8,773 nt of DNA from Candidatus Limnocylindria bacterium. Its GTDB lineage: Bacteria > Chloroflexota > Limnocylindria > QHBO01. The notes below the pieces were generated by a model, which worked only from the letters and a program-made list of their open reading frames with translations, was not told where the DNA came from and did no database searches. The translations under genes and the position numbers were made by a program. The stretch lies in the NCBI GenBank assembly GCA_030146365.1, contig JASLBU010000090.1:1-8773 (forward strand). Direction: 5' to 3'. Shown piece by piece: positions 1 through 4,972 of this stretch. Position 1 is the first letter of the stretch. Every line of letters begins with the position of its first letter.

Positions 1-265
1 TTCGCGTCGACGACACCACGTACTTCGGCTTGGCCTCCAGCGTGACCGCCCACTCGCGCATCGCCGGCGGCGCTTCCTCGTCACCGCGGGCGACCGCCGG
101 CCAGTAGCTCTCCATCATCTCGTAGGTGATGCGGCCCCACAGCATCGCTCCACCCTCCTCCACGAGGCGGGTGAAGAAGGCGTGCGTCTCGTCATCGGCG
201 ATTCCCTCCCGGTGGTCGACGCAGCCGTCCAGGGTGACGTTGATGCTGAAGGTCAAGAGTCCCAT
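1..265 (-). CDS. RibD C-terminal/DHFR-like reductase, N-terminal part (runs off left edge)
   Basis: The first 88 residues are visible and read from an ATG at 265 through the left edge of the window. The start MGLLTFSINVTLDG matches the first strand and the 'S-x-D-G' turn of the RibD C-terminal/dihydrofolate-reductase-like superfamily. The segment LWGRITYEMMESYWP (42-56) is the family's G-R-x-T-Y-E-x-M-x-x-Y-W block, and PKYVVSSTR (80-88) begins the next strand. Such proteins are NAD(P)H-dependent reductases or uncharacterised relatives; the substrate cannot be told from sequence. No Shine-Dalgarno lies before the ATG, but a TAGACT hexamer ends exactly six bases upstream, which suggests a leaderless transcript. 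The C-terminal half, including the usual G-x-x-G-S cofactor motif, is outside the window. A second, divergent member of this superfamily lies at 7398-7979. The fold assignment is firm and the specific function is not. Confidence 0.88.
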   Translation of the reverse strand, partial: MGLLTFSINVTLDGCVDHREGIADDETHAFFTRLVEEGGAMLWGRITYEMMESYWPAVARGDEEAPPAMREWAVTLEAKPKYVVSSTR

Positions 266-271
266 GCGGCG

Positions 272-277
272 AGTCTA
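272..277 (-). promoter_or_regulatory. Candidate -10 hexamer for a leaderless start
   Basis: On the minus strand the hexamer TAGACT fits TAnnnT and is followed by CGCCGC and then the ATG at 265. This places the A of the ATG at the expected +1. No convincing -35 hexamer is visible and no ribosome binding site is present. The same spacing occurs before the gene at 5466. Confidence 0.4.
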
Positions 278-649
278 AGCCACTCAATTGCTGCCGTAGC
301 GCCGCCGCACAGAGCCGAGGGTCGGGGATGCGCGGCCGTGCCTGGCTGCGCTACTTCCCGCATCCAGCGCCGGGCCGCCGAAATCATCCGGCAGATTGCA
401 CCGTTCGGGGACAGGCGGACGAGTGCAGATGGCAGGCGCGGTGGGTGCTGACCGTGGGCCTGGGGGGAGGGGATCAACGATCTCGTGTTCCCCATCGGCG
501 ACGGAGAGCCCACGAGCAAGACGGTCCGTATCGTCTACGAACCAGAGAGTTGAGTCCCGAGCGGGGCCGAACCGGACAGCGGAGTAAGTTTCCGTCACAA
601 GCGCGGCGATTTGCACAGTGTCAGTGGACGTACGCCGCGATGTGGTCGC
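278..649. other. Intergenic region without a confident gene
   Basis: Several short open frames overlap here on both strands, but none has a recognisable domain, a good ribosome binding site or consistent coding character. One plus-strand stretch (about 473-550) reads IN-DLVFPIGDGE and ends at a TGA; it could be the tail of a decayed gene, but a stop lies just upstream at 449-451. I see no repeat array or RNA gene. Confidence 0.4.
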
Positions 650-680
650 GAGGAGCCCGGCCCATCGGGCCGAGCCCCTC
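650..680 (-). terminator. GC-rich hairpin downstream of the secreted-protein gene
   Basis: Bases 650-663 pair with 667-680, leaving a three-base ATC loop. Twelve of 14 positions pair, including a perfect CGGCCC/GGGCCG core. It begins 29 bases past the TAG of the 709-1536 gene. There is no U-tract on the minus-strand side, so it may be a high-GC type terminator or simply a 3' stabilising structure. Confidence 0.5.
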
Positions 681-708
681 GCCAGAGGTAAGCGGGATGA
701 CCGGAGGA

Positions 709-1536
709 CTAGCTCCGGGTCTGGCGAACCACCACGGCCGCGCCGGCAGCTGCTGCCAGCGTCCCGAAGGCGGCGATCAGCAGGGGGAGGCTGCTGTTCG
801 GCGTCGGAAGCTCCATGGCCGCGTCGGGCATGGTCGGCTCGCCGACGAAGTTGTAGACGTGGAGCATGAACATCTCGTCGCCATCGCCTGACGAGTCGAA
901 GGTGATCTGGCCGTTGGCGGTGAATGACACCTCGACGTTCGTATCATCGCTGAGCTCCGGGGGCGTGAGCCGCACGGTGCCGAAGCGCGTGCCCTCGGGG
1001 GCGGTGGTCTCGGTGACGGTCACCGGGCCCTCGGCCACATTGGCAAACGAGTAGCTGCTGAAGTCCAGGCAGACGCCCGCGTCAAGCGTGCCACTGCGGT
1101 CAGCGTCGTACTTGACGTCGGTCTCGCAGGCGAAGTCCTCGACGGGAGTGTCGAAGCCATTCTCACCACTGAAGGTGGCGTCCGCGGTCAGGGTCTGGGT
1201 GGTACCCGCCGAATCTGCAACGGAGAAGTCGAAGGCCGCCTCTCCGGCACCGATCGCATCCGGGGTCTGCCCATCACCGGGCTGCACCACCACCGGGCAG
1301 GCGAGCACGGTCTCGGTCGTCGCACCCAGCGATGGGATGCCCATGGGGGTCAGCTCGTTGGTCGCGGCCTTGGCCTCGAGCTCCATGAAGTCCGCCTCGG
1401 ACTGGATGGATTCGTCGCACAGGTGCTTCATGACGCCGACCATGGCGGGCTCGCCTTGCGCCGCGCCGGCCACCGGCAGGACGGCCAGGCCGAGCAGCAT
1501 GCCCGTGCTGACCAGAGTTACGAGAAGTCTACGCAC
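709..1536 (-). CDS. Secreted, C-terminally membrane-anchored protein with prealbumin-like (SpaA/Cna-B-type) features
   Basis: The 275-residue protein starts at a GTG with AGGAG (1543-1547) six bases upstream. Residues 1-26 form a signal peptide: Arg-Arg, a hydrophobic core, then an A-G-A cleavage region. The mature part is acidic and beta-rich, with four cysteines (C40, C80, C137, C156). The segment from about 170 to 230 contains VTVTETTAPEGTRFG, the 'V-T-E-T-x-x-P-x-G-T' pattern of prealbumin-like/SpaA repeats. An LPTPN pentapeptide at 243-247 precedes a hydrophobic helix (about 249-270) and a short RQTRS tail. This resembles a sortase sorting signal but lacks the LPxTG glycine, so a plain C-terminal membrane anchor is equally likely. 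The protein is probably exported and displayed on the cell surface, perhaps in adhesion or as a wall protein; that role is inference. A hairpin follows the stop, and a structured repeat (1606-1689) precedes the gene. Confidence 0.85.
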   Translation of the reverse strand: MRRLLVTLVSTGMLLGLAVLPVAGAAQGEPAMVGVMKHLCDESIQSEADFMELEAKAATNELTPMGIPSLGATTETVLACPVVVQPGDGQTPDAIGAGEAAFDFSVADSAGTTQTLTADATFSGENGFDTPVEDFACETDVKYDADRSGTLDAGVCLDFSSYSFANVAEGPVTVTETTAPEGTRFGTVRLTPPELSDDTNVEVSFTANGQITFDSSGDGDEMFMLHVYNFVGEPTMPDAAMELPTPNSSLPLLIAAFGTLAAAAGAAVVVRQTRS

Positions 1537-1605
1537 TTGAGTCTCCTAGACCTGAAATGATTGTGGCTCGGGCTTGACAGATGGGACGGACACCGCTTGG
1601 CCCGT

Positions 1606-1689
1606 CTCCGTGTTCGTACCCGACCTGGCAGGTCAGGAGTCCCCACGACAGCGATACGCGCCAGATGGCGATCTGTATCACTGCATACA
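1606..1689 (-). repeat. Structured dispersed repeat, copy 1 (upstream of the secreted-protein gene)
   Basis: This 84-base segment matches 3292-3374 at roughly 80% or better by eye with a one-base gap. Read on the minus strand, it has an imperfect palindrome of the form TGTAT-N6-ATACA, a variable stretch, the invariant core CGTATCGCTGTCGTGGGG, a hairpin, and the invariant GGTACGAACACGGAG. The hairpin pairs 1619-1626 with 1630-1637 (plus coordinates) around a GGC loop. The stem sequence differs from copy 2 yet remains paired. The element ends about 70 bases before the GTG of the gene at 1536. It could be a shared promoter/operator, a 5' leader RNA or a small non-autonomous mobile element. Confidence 0.7.
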
Positions 1690-1724
1690 TTGCACCCAAG
1701 GGTCTGATTTCGTACCCCGGACCG

Positions 1725-1940
1725 TTGGAAGCGATCACCGCTGCGTACAGCAGCCGCGACGGACTCACGAGGCCGAGGCCCGCCATGCCCAGCCGCGCGG
1801 CTCCCGCTCCCGAGAAGCCGACCCGAAGATCGGCCACATCGCCATGTGCTCGGGGTGAGCAGGCAGTGAGTGACGCCCGCCGCCGCGAGGGCAGCCCCGA
1901 GCGCCAGAACTTCCAGGCTTGAAGGACGACTCAGTGACAC
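1725..1940 (-). pseudogene. Decayed small membrane-protein gene (two frameshifts)
   Basis: Three minus-strand frames join into one plausible membrane protein. The first starts at a GTG at 1940 and reads LALGAALAAAGVTHCLLTP. A one-base loss then moves to a frame reading EHMAMWPIFG. A second one-base loss moves to VGFSGAGAARLGMAGLG and SPSRLLYAAVIASNG. This pattern (a helix ending in H, then P-E-H with a W-x-x-F-G-x-x-F, a second helix, then P-S-R-L-L-Y) is like a family of short multi-helix actinobacterial/Chloroflexota membrane proteins of unknown function, from memory and unchecked. Recognisable similarity stops near 1725, so the 3' part seems lost or replaced by the repeat at 1606-1689. It could instead be chance open frames in GC-rich DNA. 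Confidence 0.4.
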
Positions 1941-1946
1941 GCGCCA

Positions 1947-1970
1947 TGATGCCGTGAGCCTGCCGCATCA
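1947..1970 (-). terminator. Possible terminator hairpin after the diguanylate cyclase gene
   Basis: TGATGC (1947-1952) pairs with GCATCA (1965-1970), with two or three further pairs possible inside. It lies 18 bases beyond the stop of the minus-strand cyclase gene. No U-tract follows. The stem is short, so confidence is low. Confidence 0.3.
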
Positions 1971-1987
1971 CCCGGATCGCCGTTGCG

Positions 1988-3007
1988 TTAGGCGGAGTTG
2001 CGGTGGGTCCTCCGCTGCTGCGTCAGCGCAGCATCGGCACGCTCGATCAGCTCATCCACCGACTCTTCTGGCGCTAGGCCCGCCATGCCGACGCTGATGC
2101 TGATGCCTTCCTCGACCCGGAGGTCGTCCGCGATGGACTGGAAGCGCACTTGCGCATCTTCCAGCCCGACGCCGCCCATGCCGGCCACGAACTCGTCGCC
2201 GCCGTAACGGAGGACGGGATCGAATGATCGCAGCCGACGCCGCAAGGCTCCTGCAACCGCTCGCAGGGCATGGTCACCGGCTGCGTGGCCGTCCCGGTCG
2301 TTGATGCCTTTGAGGCCATCCAGGTCGAGGAACGCGACGACGAACCTTCCGTCACCACGTCGAGCCCGCTCGACCTCCTGCATGAGCGCCGTGCGGCCCA
2401 TCGAGCGGCGGAAGGTGCCGGTCAGTTCATCGATATGCGCGTGCATCAGCTCGGATTGGAACCGGGTCCGCTCTCGATCGTGCTCAGCCCGGTCACGGGC
2501 GGCTCGGGCTCGGTCCCGAGCTGCTCCAGCGCGGTCAGCGGCCGTCTGCCGGCGAAAGCCGCGCAGCGTGCGAGCTGCCTGCGGGTCAACGGTGGCAAGG
2601 GCCGCTTCGAGCAGCTCGGCCTCGGCGTCGCGCAGCACTGCTCGCTCGTCCCGCCGAGCGGCGACCGCATCCCGGGACTCTCCGGTTCCACTGCGGCGCA
2701 GTCCGGTGCGTCCGCGCTGCATACGCGTCTCGTCACGCTCATCGGAAACTTGGGCCCGGTCGGCACTGGACTCGCTCGAGGCCTCGCCGGCGGCTGAGTG
2801 ATCGTCCGCAGGGTGTTCGCGGTCGGCGGTCGCCTGGTCGCGGTCCGAGAGCTCCTGGTCCTGCTCGGAGTTGGCCTCGTCCTGCTCTGAAGCGGATGCG
2901 TCCTCGTCAGACGCGGTCTGGTCGGCGTCGGAGAGCGTCTGGTCGGCGTCGGCGTCCACGGCGGCTTCGGCCGCGTTAGCGGGGCTGCTGGGGATAAGGT
3001 GCTTCAT
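1988..3007 (-). CDS. Diguanylate cyclase (GGDEF domain) with N-terminal Asp/Gln/Ser heptad repeats
   Basis: The 339-residue protein makes cyclic di-GMP from two GTP. The ATG at 3007 is chosen because it overlaps the stop of the upstream gene (ATGA), implying translational coupling. Residues 20-68 are seven-residue repeats of the type DADQTxS, very acidic. Residues 85-185 are Arg/Ala/Asp-rich and probably coiled coil. The GGDEF domain runs from about 190 to 332: DELTGTF (193-199), the metal/GTP block DLDGLKGINDRDGH (228-241), the signature GGDEF (269-273) and a C-terminal SISVGMA strand (304-310). R260-S-F-D263 lies five residues before GGDEF, which is the canonical RxxD inhibitory site, so product feedback is expected. 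No signal peptide or membrane helix is seen, so it should be cytoplasmic, with the repeat and coil region acting as a dimerising or sensing module. The catalytic motif is intact. The assignment is firm; the input signal is unknown. Confidence 0.95.
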   Translation of the reverse strand: MKHLIPSSPANAAEAAVDADADQTLSDADQTASDEDASASEQDEANSEQDQELSDRDQATADREHPADDHSAAGEASSESSADRAQVSDERDETRMQRGRTGLRRSGTGESRDAVAARRDERAVLRDAEAELLEAALATVDPQAARTLRGFRRQTAADRAGAARDRARAARDRAEHDRERTRFQSELMHAHIDELTGTFRRSMGRTALMQEVERARRGDGRFVVAFLDLDGLKGINDRDGHAAGDHALRAVAGALRRRLRSFDPVLRYGGDEFVAGMGGVGLEDAQVRFQSIADDLRVEEGISISVGMAGLAPEESVDELIERADAALTQQRRTHRNSA

Positions 3008-3272
3008 GAGGCGGCCGATGCACCAAGCCCCGCAAGAGCTGGGTCCGGCAGTGCGTGCTGTGCGTGCTGGTTGATCCACGCCACAACCCACGAGGCGGAG
3101 GTGCCCTCGCGCACGTACTCGATGGCCGCGAGCACCTGACTGTCCGGGCCATGCGGGATGATTTGCCGCTCCAGGTCCCGGAGCAGCATCGCGGCTCCGT
3201 CCTTCACCGGCTCTGGCCTTCGAGGCCGCTGCGGTATCTGAGCGCCGCTCGCGTCGTACCTCGATCAGTCAT
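3004..3272 (-). pseudogene. Frameshifted paralogue of the 3720-3989 small protein, coupled to the diguanylate cyclase
   Basis: An ATG at 3272 with GGAG six bases upstream opens a frame that includes RAALRYRSGLEGQSR but hits a TGA after 22 codons. The next frame, enterable at a GTG at 3207, continues the same similarity: DLERQIIPHG, then VLAAIEYVREG, to a stop at 3004. Aligned with the intact copy at 3720-3989, this copy lacks one base at the junction and another one near its start. The two copies are also clearly similar as DNA, for example sharing GTACTCGATGGCCGCGAGCA on the plus strand. The C-terminal tail (WVVAWINQHAQHALP onward) is unlike the paralogue. The stop overlaps the ATG of the cyclase gene, so translation starting at GTG 3207 (67 residues) could still drive cyclase expression. 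Either this is a pseudogene, or a shortened version is still made from the GTG, or the frame is restored by slippage or was broken by a sequencing error. Confidence 0.65.
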
Positions 3273-3291
3273 GACTGCTCCGTGGGGCCCC

Positions 3292-3374
3292 CTCCGTGTT
3301 CGTACCGGACCTACCGGTCCGGAGTCCCCACGACAGCGATACGCCGCTGATGCCGCTTTGTATCAATGCATACA
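3292..3374 (-). repeat. Structured dispersed repeat, copy 2 (upstream of the small protein/diguanylate cyclase unit)
   Basis: This is the second copy of the element at 1606-1689, in the same orientation. Its hairpin is CCGGACC (3305-3311), loop TACC, GGTCCGG (3316-3322), a perfect seven-base stem that differs in sequence from copy 1. The invariant flanks CGTATCGCTGTCGTGGGG and GGTACGAACACGGAG (minus strand) are both present. The palindrome TGTAT-N6-ATACA occupies 3359-3374. The element ends 19 bases before the ATG at 3272, so it is placed to act as promoter or leader. Confidence 0.7.
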
Positions 3375-3719
3375 CATAGCAAGCTGGTAGCCATTGGGTC
3401 CATCGCGACGCCAACTGGTCTCGACGGTTCGACTCGTGGAGCAGCATGTGCCGGAGGGCAGCGCAGCGGTCCGGCCGGTCGAAGCATTCGGGCAGATGGT
3501 CGGCTCAAGCCACGGCAGGGTGCCGCCTGCGGTACGCCAAAGTGCAGTGTCTCGTAACAGCAAGGGGGCGCAACACGGAGAGGCCGGACCACCGCCATCA
3601 CCGCCCGTGGTCCGGCCTCCGGCGACCGGGGGCGGAGGCTCATTTCCGTGCCGGTCGGCTGTGGATGAGCGCATTGCTCATGCCGTGCCTGCAGGATCTA
3701 GCGGCTCAACGCGCCAGGG
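3375..3719. other. Intergenic region with no confident gene
   Basis: Overlapping open frames exist on both strands, but none has a known domain or a convincing start. One minus-strand frame from about 3505 into the repeat contains HMLLHESNRRDQLASRW and may be a remnant coding segment; a stop lies directly before it. The strong inverted repeat at 3580-3619 is listed separately. Confidence 0.4.
3580..3619 (-). terminator. Perfect 13-base inverted repeat, probable terminator of the XRE unit
   Basis: GAGGCCGGACCAC (3580-3592) is perfectly complementary to GTGGTCCGGCCTC (3607-3619), with a 14-base loop. It lies about 100 bases past the stop of the minus-strand small-protein gene. There is no U-tract on either side, so the hairpin could terminate, stabilise a 3' end or be a protein-binding dyad. 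It is the longest perfect inverted repeat I found in the window. Confidence 0.5.
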
Positions 3720-3989
3720 CTAAGGAACGCCCGGCGGCGGCGCCGGCGGCGGCGCCGGCGTGGGGCTGACCCGGTAGTCCTTGATCCCTTGCCGCACGTA
3801 CTCGATGGCCGCGAGCACGTCGGTGTCCGAGCCATGCCGGATGACCTGCTGCTCCAAGTTCTCGAGCAGGATCGCCGCCTGCTCTAGGACTCGCTCCCGG
3901 CCCTCAGTGTCCGTGCGGTATCTCAGCGCCGCTCGCGCCGTGACCTCGATGGTTCGGAGGGCCTTCAGGTCCCTCTCTCGTTCACTCAT
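3720..3989 (-). CDS. Small hypothetical protein with Pro-rich tail (intact member of duplicated family)
   Basis: The 89-residue protein starts at an ATG with GGGAG five bases upstream. I do not recognise the family. Residues 1-70 are predicted to be mostly helical and charged. They contain a conserved core shared with the frameshifted copy at 3004-3272: RAALRYR (19-25), ILLENLEQQVIRHG (40-53) and VLAAIEYVRQG (58-68). Residues 75-89 are a Pro/Ala tail (TPAPPPAPPPGVP) encoded by a short GGCGGCGCC-type repeat. There is no signal peptide, membrane helix or cysteine, so it is probably a small cytoplasmic protein, perhaps a helical hairpin. It follows the XRE gene by 70 bases on the same strand and may share its transcript. 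Because one copy lies beside an XRE regulator and the other is coupled to a diguanylate cyclase, a role in signalling is possible but not shown. Confidence 0.75.
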   Translation of the reverse strand: MSERERDLKALRTIEVTARAALRYRTDTEGRERVLEQAAILLENLEQQVIRHGSDTDVLAAIEYVRQGIKDYRVSPTPAPPPAPPPGVP

Positions 3990-4059
3990 CCCTGCTCCCG
4001 GCCAGGCCCCGGTGACCACGGGGGAAGTGCACGGGCCCTCGCCTGTGGCCAATGAATCC

Positions 4060-4368
4060 TCATCCGTGCGTTCGAAGCGCTAGGTAAGTCCGCATCACGA
4101 GCTGCCGCGCGGATGGCGGCAGTTGCGGGTCAGCCGCCAAGGCACGCTCGACCGCCACGATCGGATCGTGTGCGAAGTGCCTGTTGAAGGGCGCACCTGC
4201 GTCGAGCGCGTCGGCCAGTCGGCGTGCTGTCTTGAGCGTCGGAGACCGCTGGCCCGCGACGATGCGCGAAATGGTGGAGCGGTGGAGACCGCTGCGCCGC
4301 GCAAGCTCCTCCTGGGACAGCCGCCGGGCACGGAGCTGCCCCGCCAGCCACTCCGCGAACGACGTCAT
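4060..4368 (-). CDS. XRE-family helix-turn-helix transcriptional regulator
   Basis: The 102-residue protein has a Cro/C1-type HTH at about residues 5-56: LSQEELARRSGLHRSTIS (17-34) contains helices 2 and 3, followed by RIVAGQRSPTLKTARRLADAL. The conserved Q19, A23, G27, S34 and P43 positions of the fold are present. Residues 60-102 form a short helical extension of unknown role. There is no separate ligand-binding or peptidase domain, so it is a minimal DNA-binding regulator. I use the ATG at 4368, with GGTGG upstream; a GTG at 4380 in the same frame is an alternative. The gene is divergent from the sigma-region-2 gene at 4506, and an inverted repeat (4377-4423) overlaps its start region, suggesting autoregulation and perhaps control of the divergent gene. 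The small protein at 3720-3989 lies downstream on the same strand. Confidence 0.9.
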   Translation of the reverse strand: MTSFAEWLAGQLRARRLSQEELARRSGLHRSTISRIVAGQRSPTLKTARRLADALDAGAPFNRHFAHDPIVAVERALAADPQLPPSARQLVMRTYLALRTHG

Positions 4369-4376
4369 CTGTTCAT

Positions 4377-4423
4377 CCACCTTACTGGTACGTCTGTGGC
4401 CCGCCGACGCATTAGTACGGTGG
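4377..4423. promoter_or_regulatory. Imperfect 18-base dyad, possible XRE operator
   Basis: The plus-strand arm CCACCTTACTGGTACGTC (4377-4394) and the minus-strand reading of 4406-4423, CCACCGTACTAATGCGTC, agree at 14 of 18 positions, with an 11-base spacer. The dyad covers the region just upstream of the XRE start, in the divergent gap shared with the sigma-region-2 gene. This is the usual place for an autoregulatory operator; it could also be a hairpin in the mRNA leader. Confidence 0.45.
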
Positions 4424-4505
4424 TTGCCCGAGGGGTGTGCCAAGTGTCACGAGTCGATGTACGATTCCAAACACAACGGCACGCCCTGTGCCTTCGAGCG
4501 GCGTC

Positions 4506-4817
4506 ATGGAACATCGGGGCACGCACGCCGTGTCCGTTGCGAGCGGGGCGCTTTCTGTCGACCATCTTCTGGCCGGTCGGATCGCGTCGGGCGATGCCGA
4601 CGCGTTGGGCGAGCTGTTCGATCAGCATGGCGCCGCGGCGGTTGCCGCCGCGAAGGCACTGGTGGGCGATGAGGCAGCCGCGGAGGACGTCGTCCACGAC
4701 GCGTTCGTGACCGTGTGGCAGCACATCGGCGAGTTTGATGGCAGCCTCGGCACACTCGGGTCGTGGGTGCTGGCCATGACCAGACAGCACGCTGCTCAGT
4801 GGCTCACGGCACACTGA
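4506..4817 (+). CDS. ECF-type sigma-70 region 2 protein lacking region 4
   Basis: The 103-residue protein matches only the first domain of an ECF sigma factor. Residues 26-100 carry region 2: IASGDADALGELFDQHG (26-42), then the core-RNA-polymerase-binding helix AEDVVHDAFVTVWQ (59-72) and a region 2.3/2.4-like segment GSWVLAMTRQHAAQWL (85-100). Full ECF factors continue through a linker to region 4, which binds the -35 element; here a TGA follows at once. The next 50 codons after the stop are open in frame, but show no region 4 helix-turn-helix. The protein could be a truncated remnant, a single-domain modulator that competes for core polymerase, or a -10-only factor. The ATG at 4506 is favoured because homology starts soon after; an upstream in-frame GTG at 4437 would add 23 unconvincing residues. 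It is divergent from the XRE regulator and 155 bases upstream of the receiver gene. Confidence 0.8.
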   Translation: MEHRGTHAVSVASGALSVDHLLAGRIASGDADALGELFDQHGAAAVAAAKALVGDEAAAEDVVHDAFVTVWQHIGEFDGSLGTLGSWVLAMTRQHAAQWLTAH

Positions 4818-4837
4818 CTGCCGTTACTCTGTAAGGA

Positions 4838-4911
4838 GAGCACTGCGAGCCGGGACCCGGCGGCGGTAGGGTCTGCACAACGGCCGGATGACCCGATAGT
4901 AGGCAGTGCTC
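4838..4911 (+). promoter_or_regulatory. Possible structured leader (three-way junction) before the receiver gene
   Basis: GAGCACTGC (4838-4846) is perfectly complementary to GCAGTGCTC (4903-4911). The enclosed 56 bases hold two further hairpins: GCCGG/CCGGC with a GAC loop (4849-4861) and GGGTC/GACCC (4869-4873 with 4890-4894). Together they can form a three-way junction. A separate TGCAGT/ACTGCA hairpin (4939-4944 with 4955-4960) ends directly before the GGGG ribosome binding site. It could be a cis-regulatory RNA or the 3' end of the sigma transcript. It matches no riboswitch class I know. Confidence 0.35.
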
Positions 4912-4972
4912 CGGTCGCTTCCGCACGGGCGCACATCGTGCAGTGCGAAGCTCGACTGCAGGGGATCGCCAG

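Noticed and set aside
328..891. Plus-strand open frame of 187 codons in the left gap
   Set aside because: It runs deep into the secreted-protein gene on the other strand, is Arg/Gly/Pro-rich and has no ribosome binding site or domain.
1088..1540. Plus-strand open frame of 150 codons
   Set aside because: It is the antisense shadow of the secreted-protein gene, which has a signal peptide, a ribosome binding site and a membrane anchor.
2270..2801. Plus-strand open frames of 166-175 codons
   Set aside because: They are antisense to the diguanylate cyclase gene, whose GGDEF motifs are unambiguous; their composition is Ser/Arg-rich without a domain.
4818..4972. Read-through extension of the sigma-region-2 gene past its TGA
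   Set aside because: The frame is open for about 50 codons, but no region 4 helix-turn-helix or other sigma-like motif appears, so read-through is not supported.
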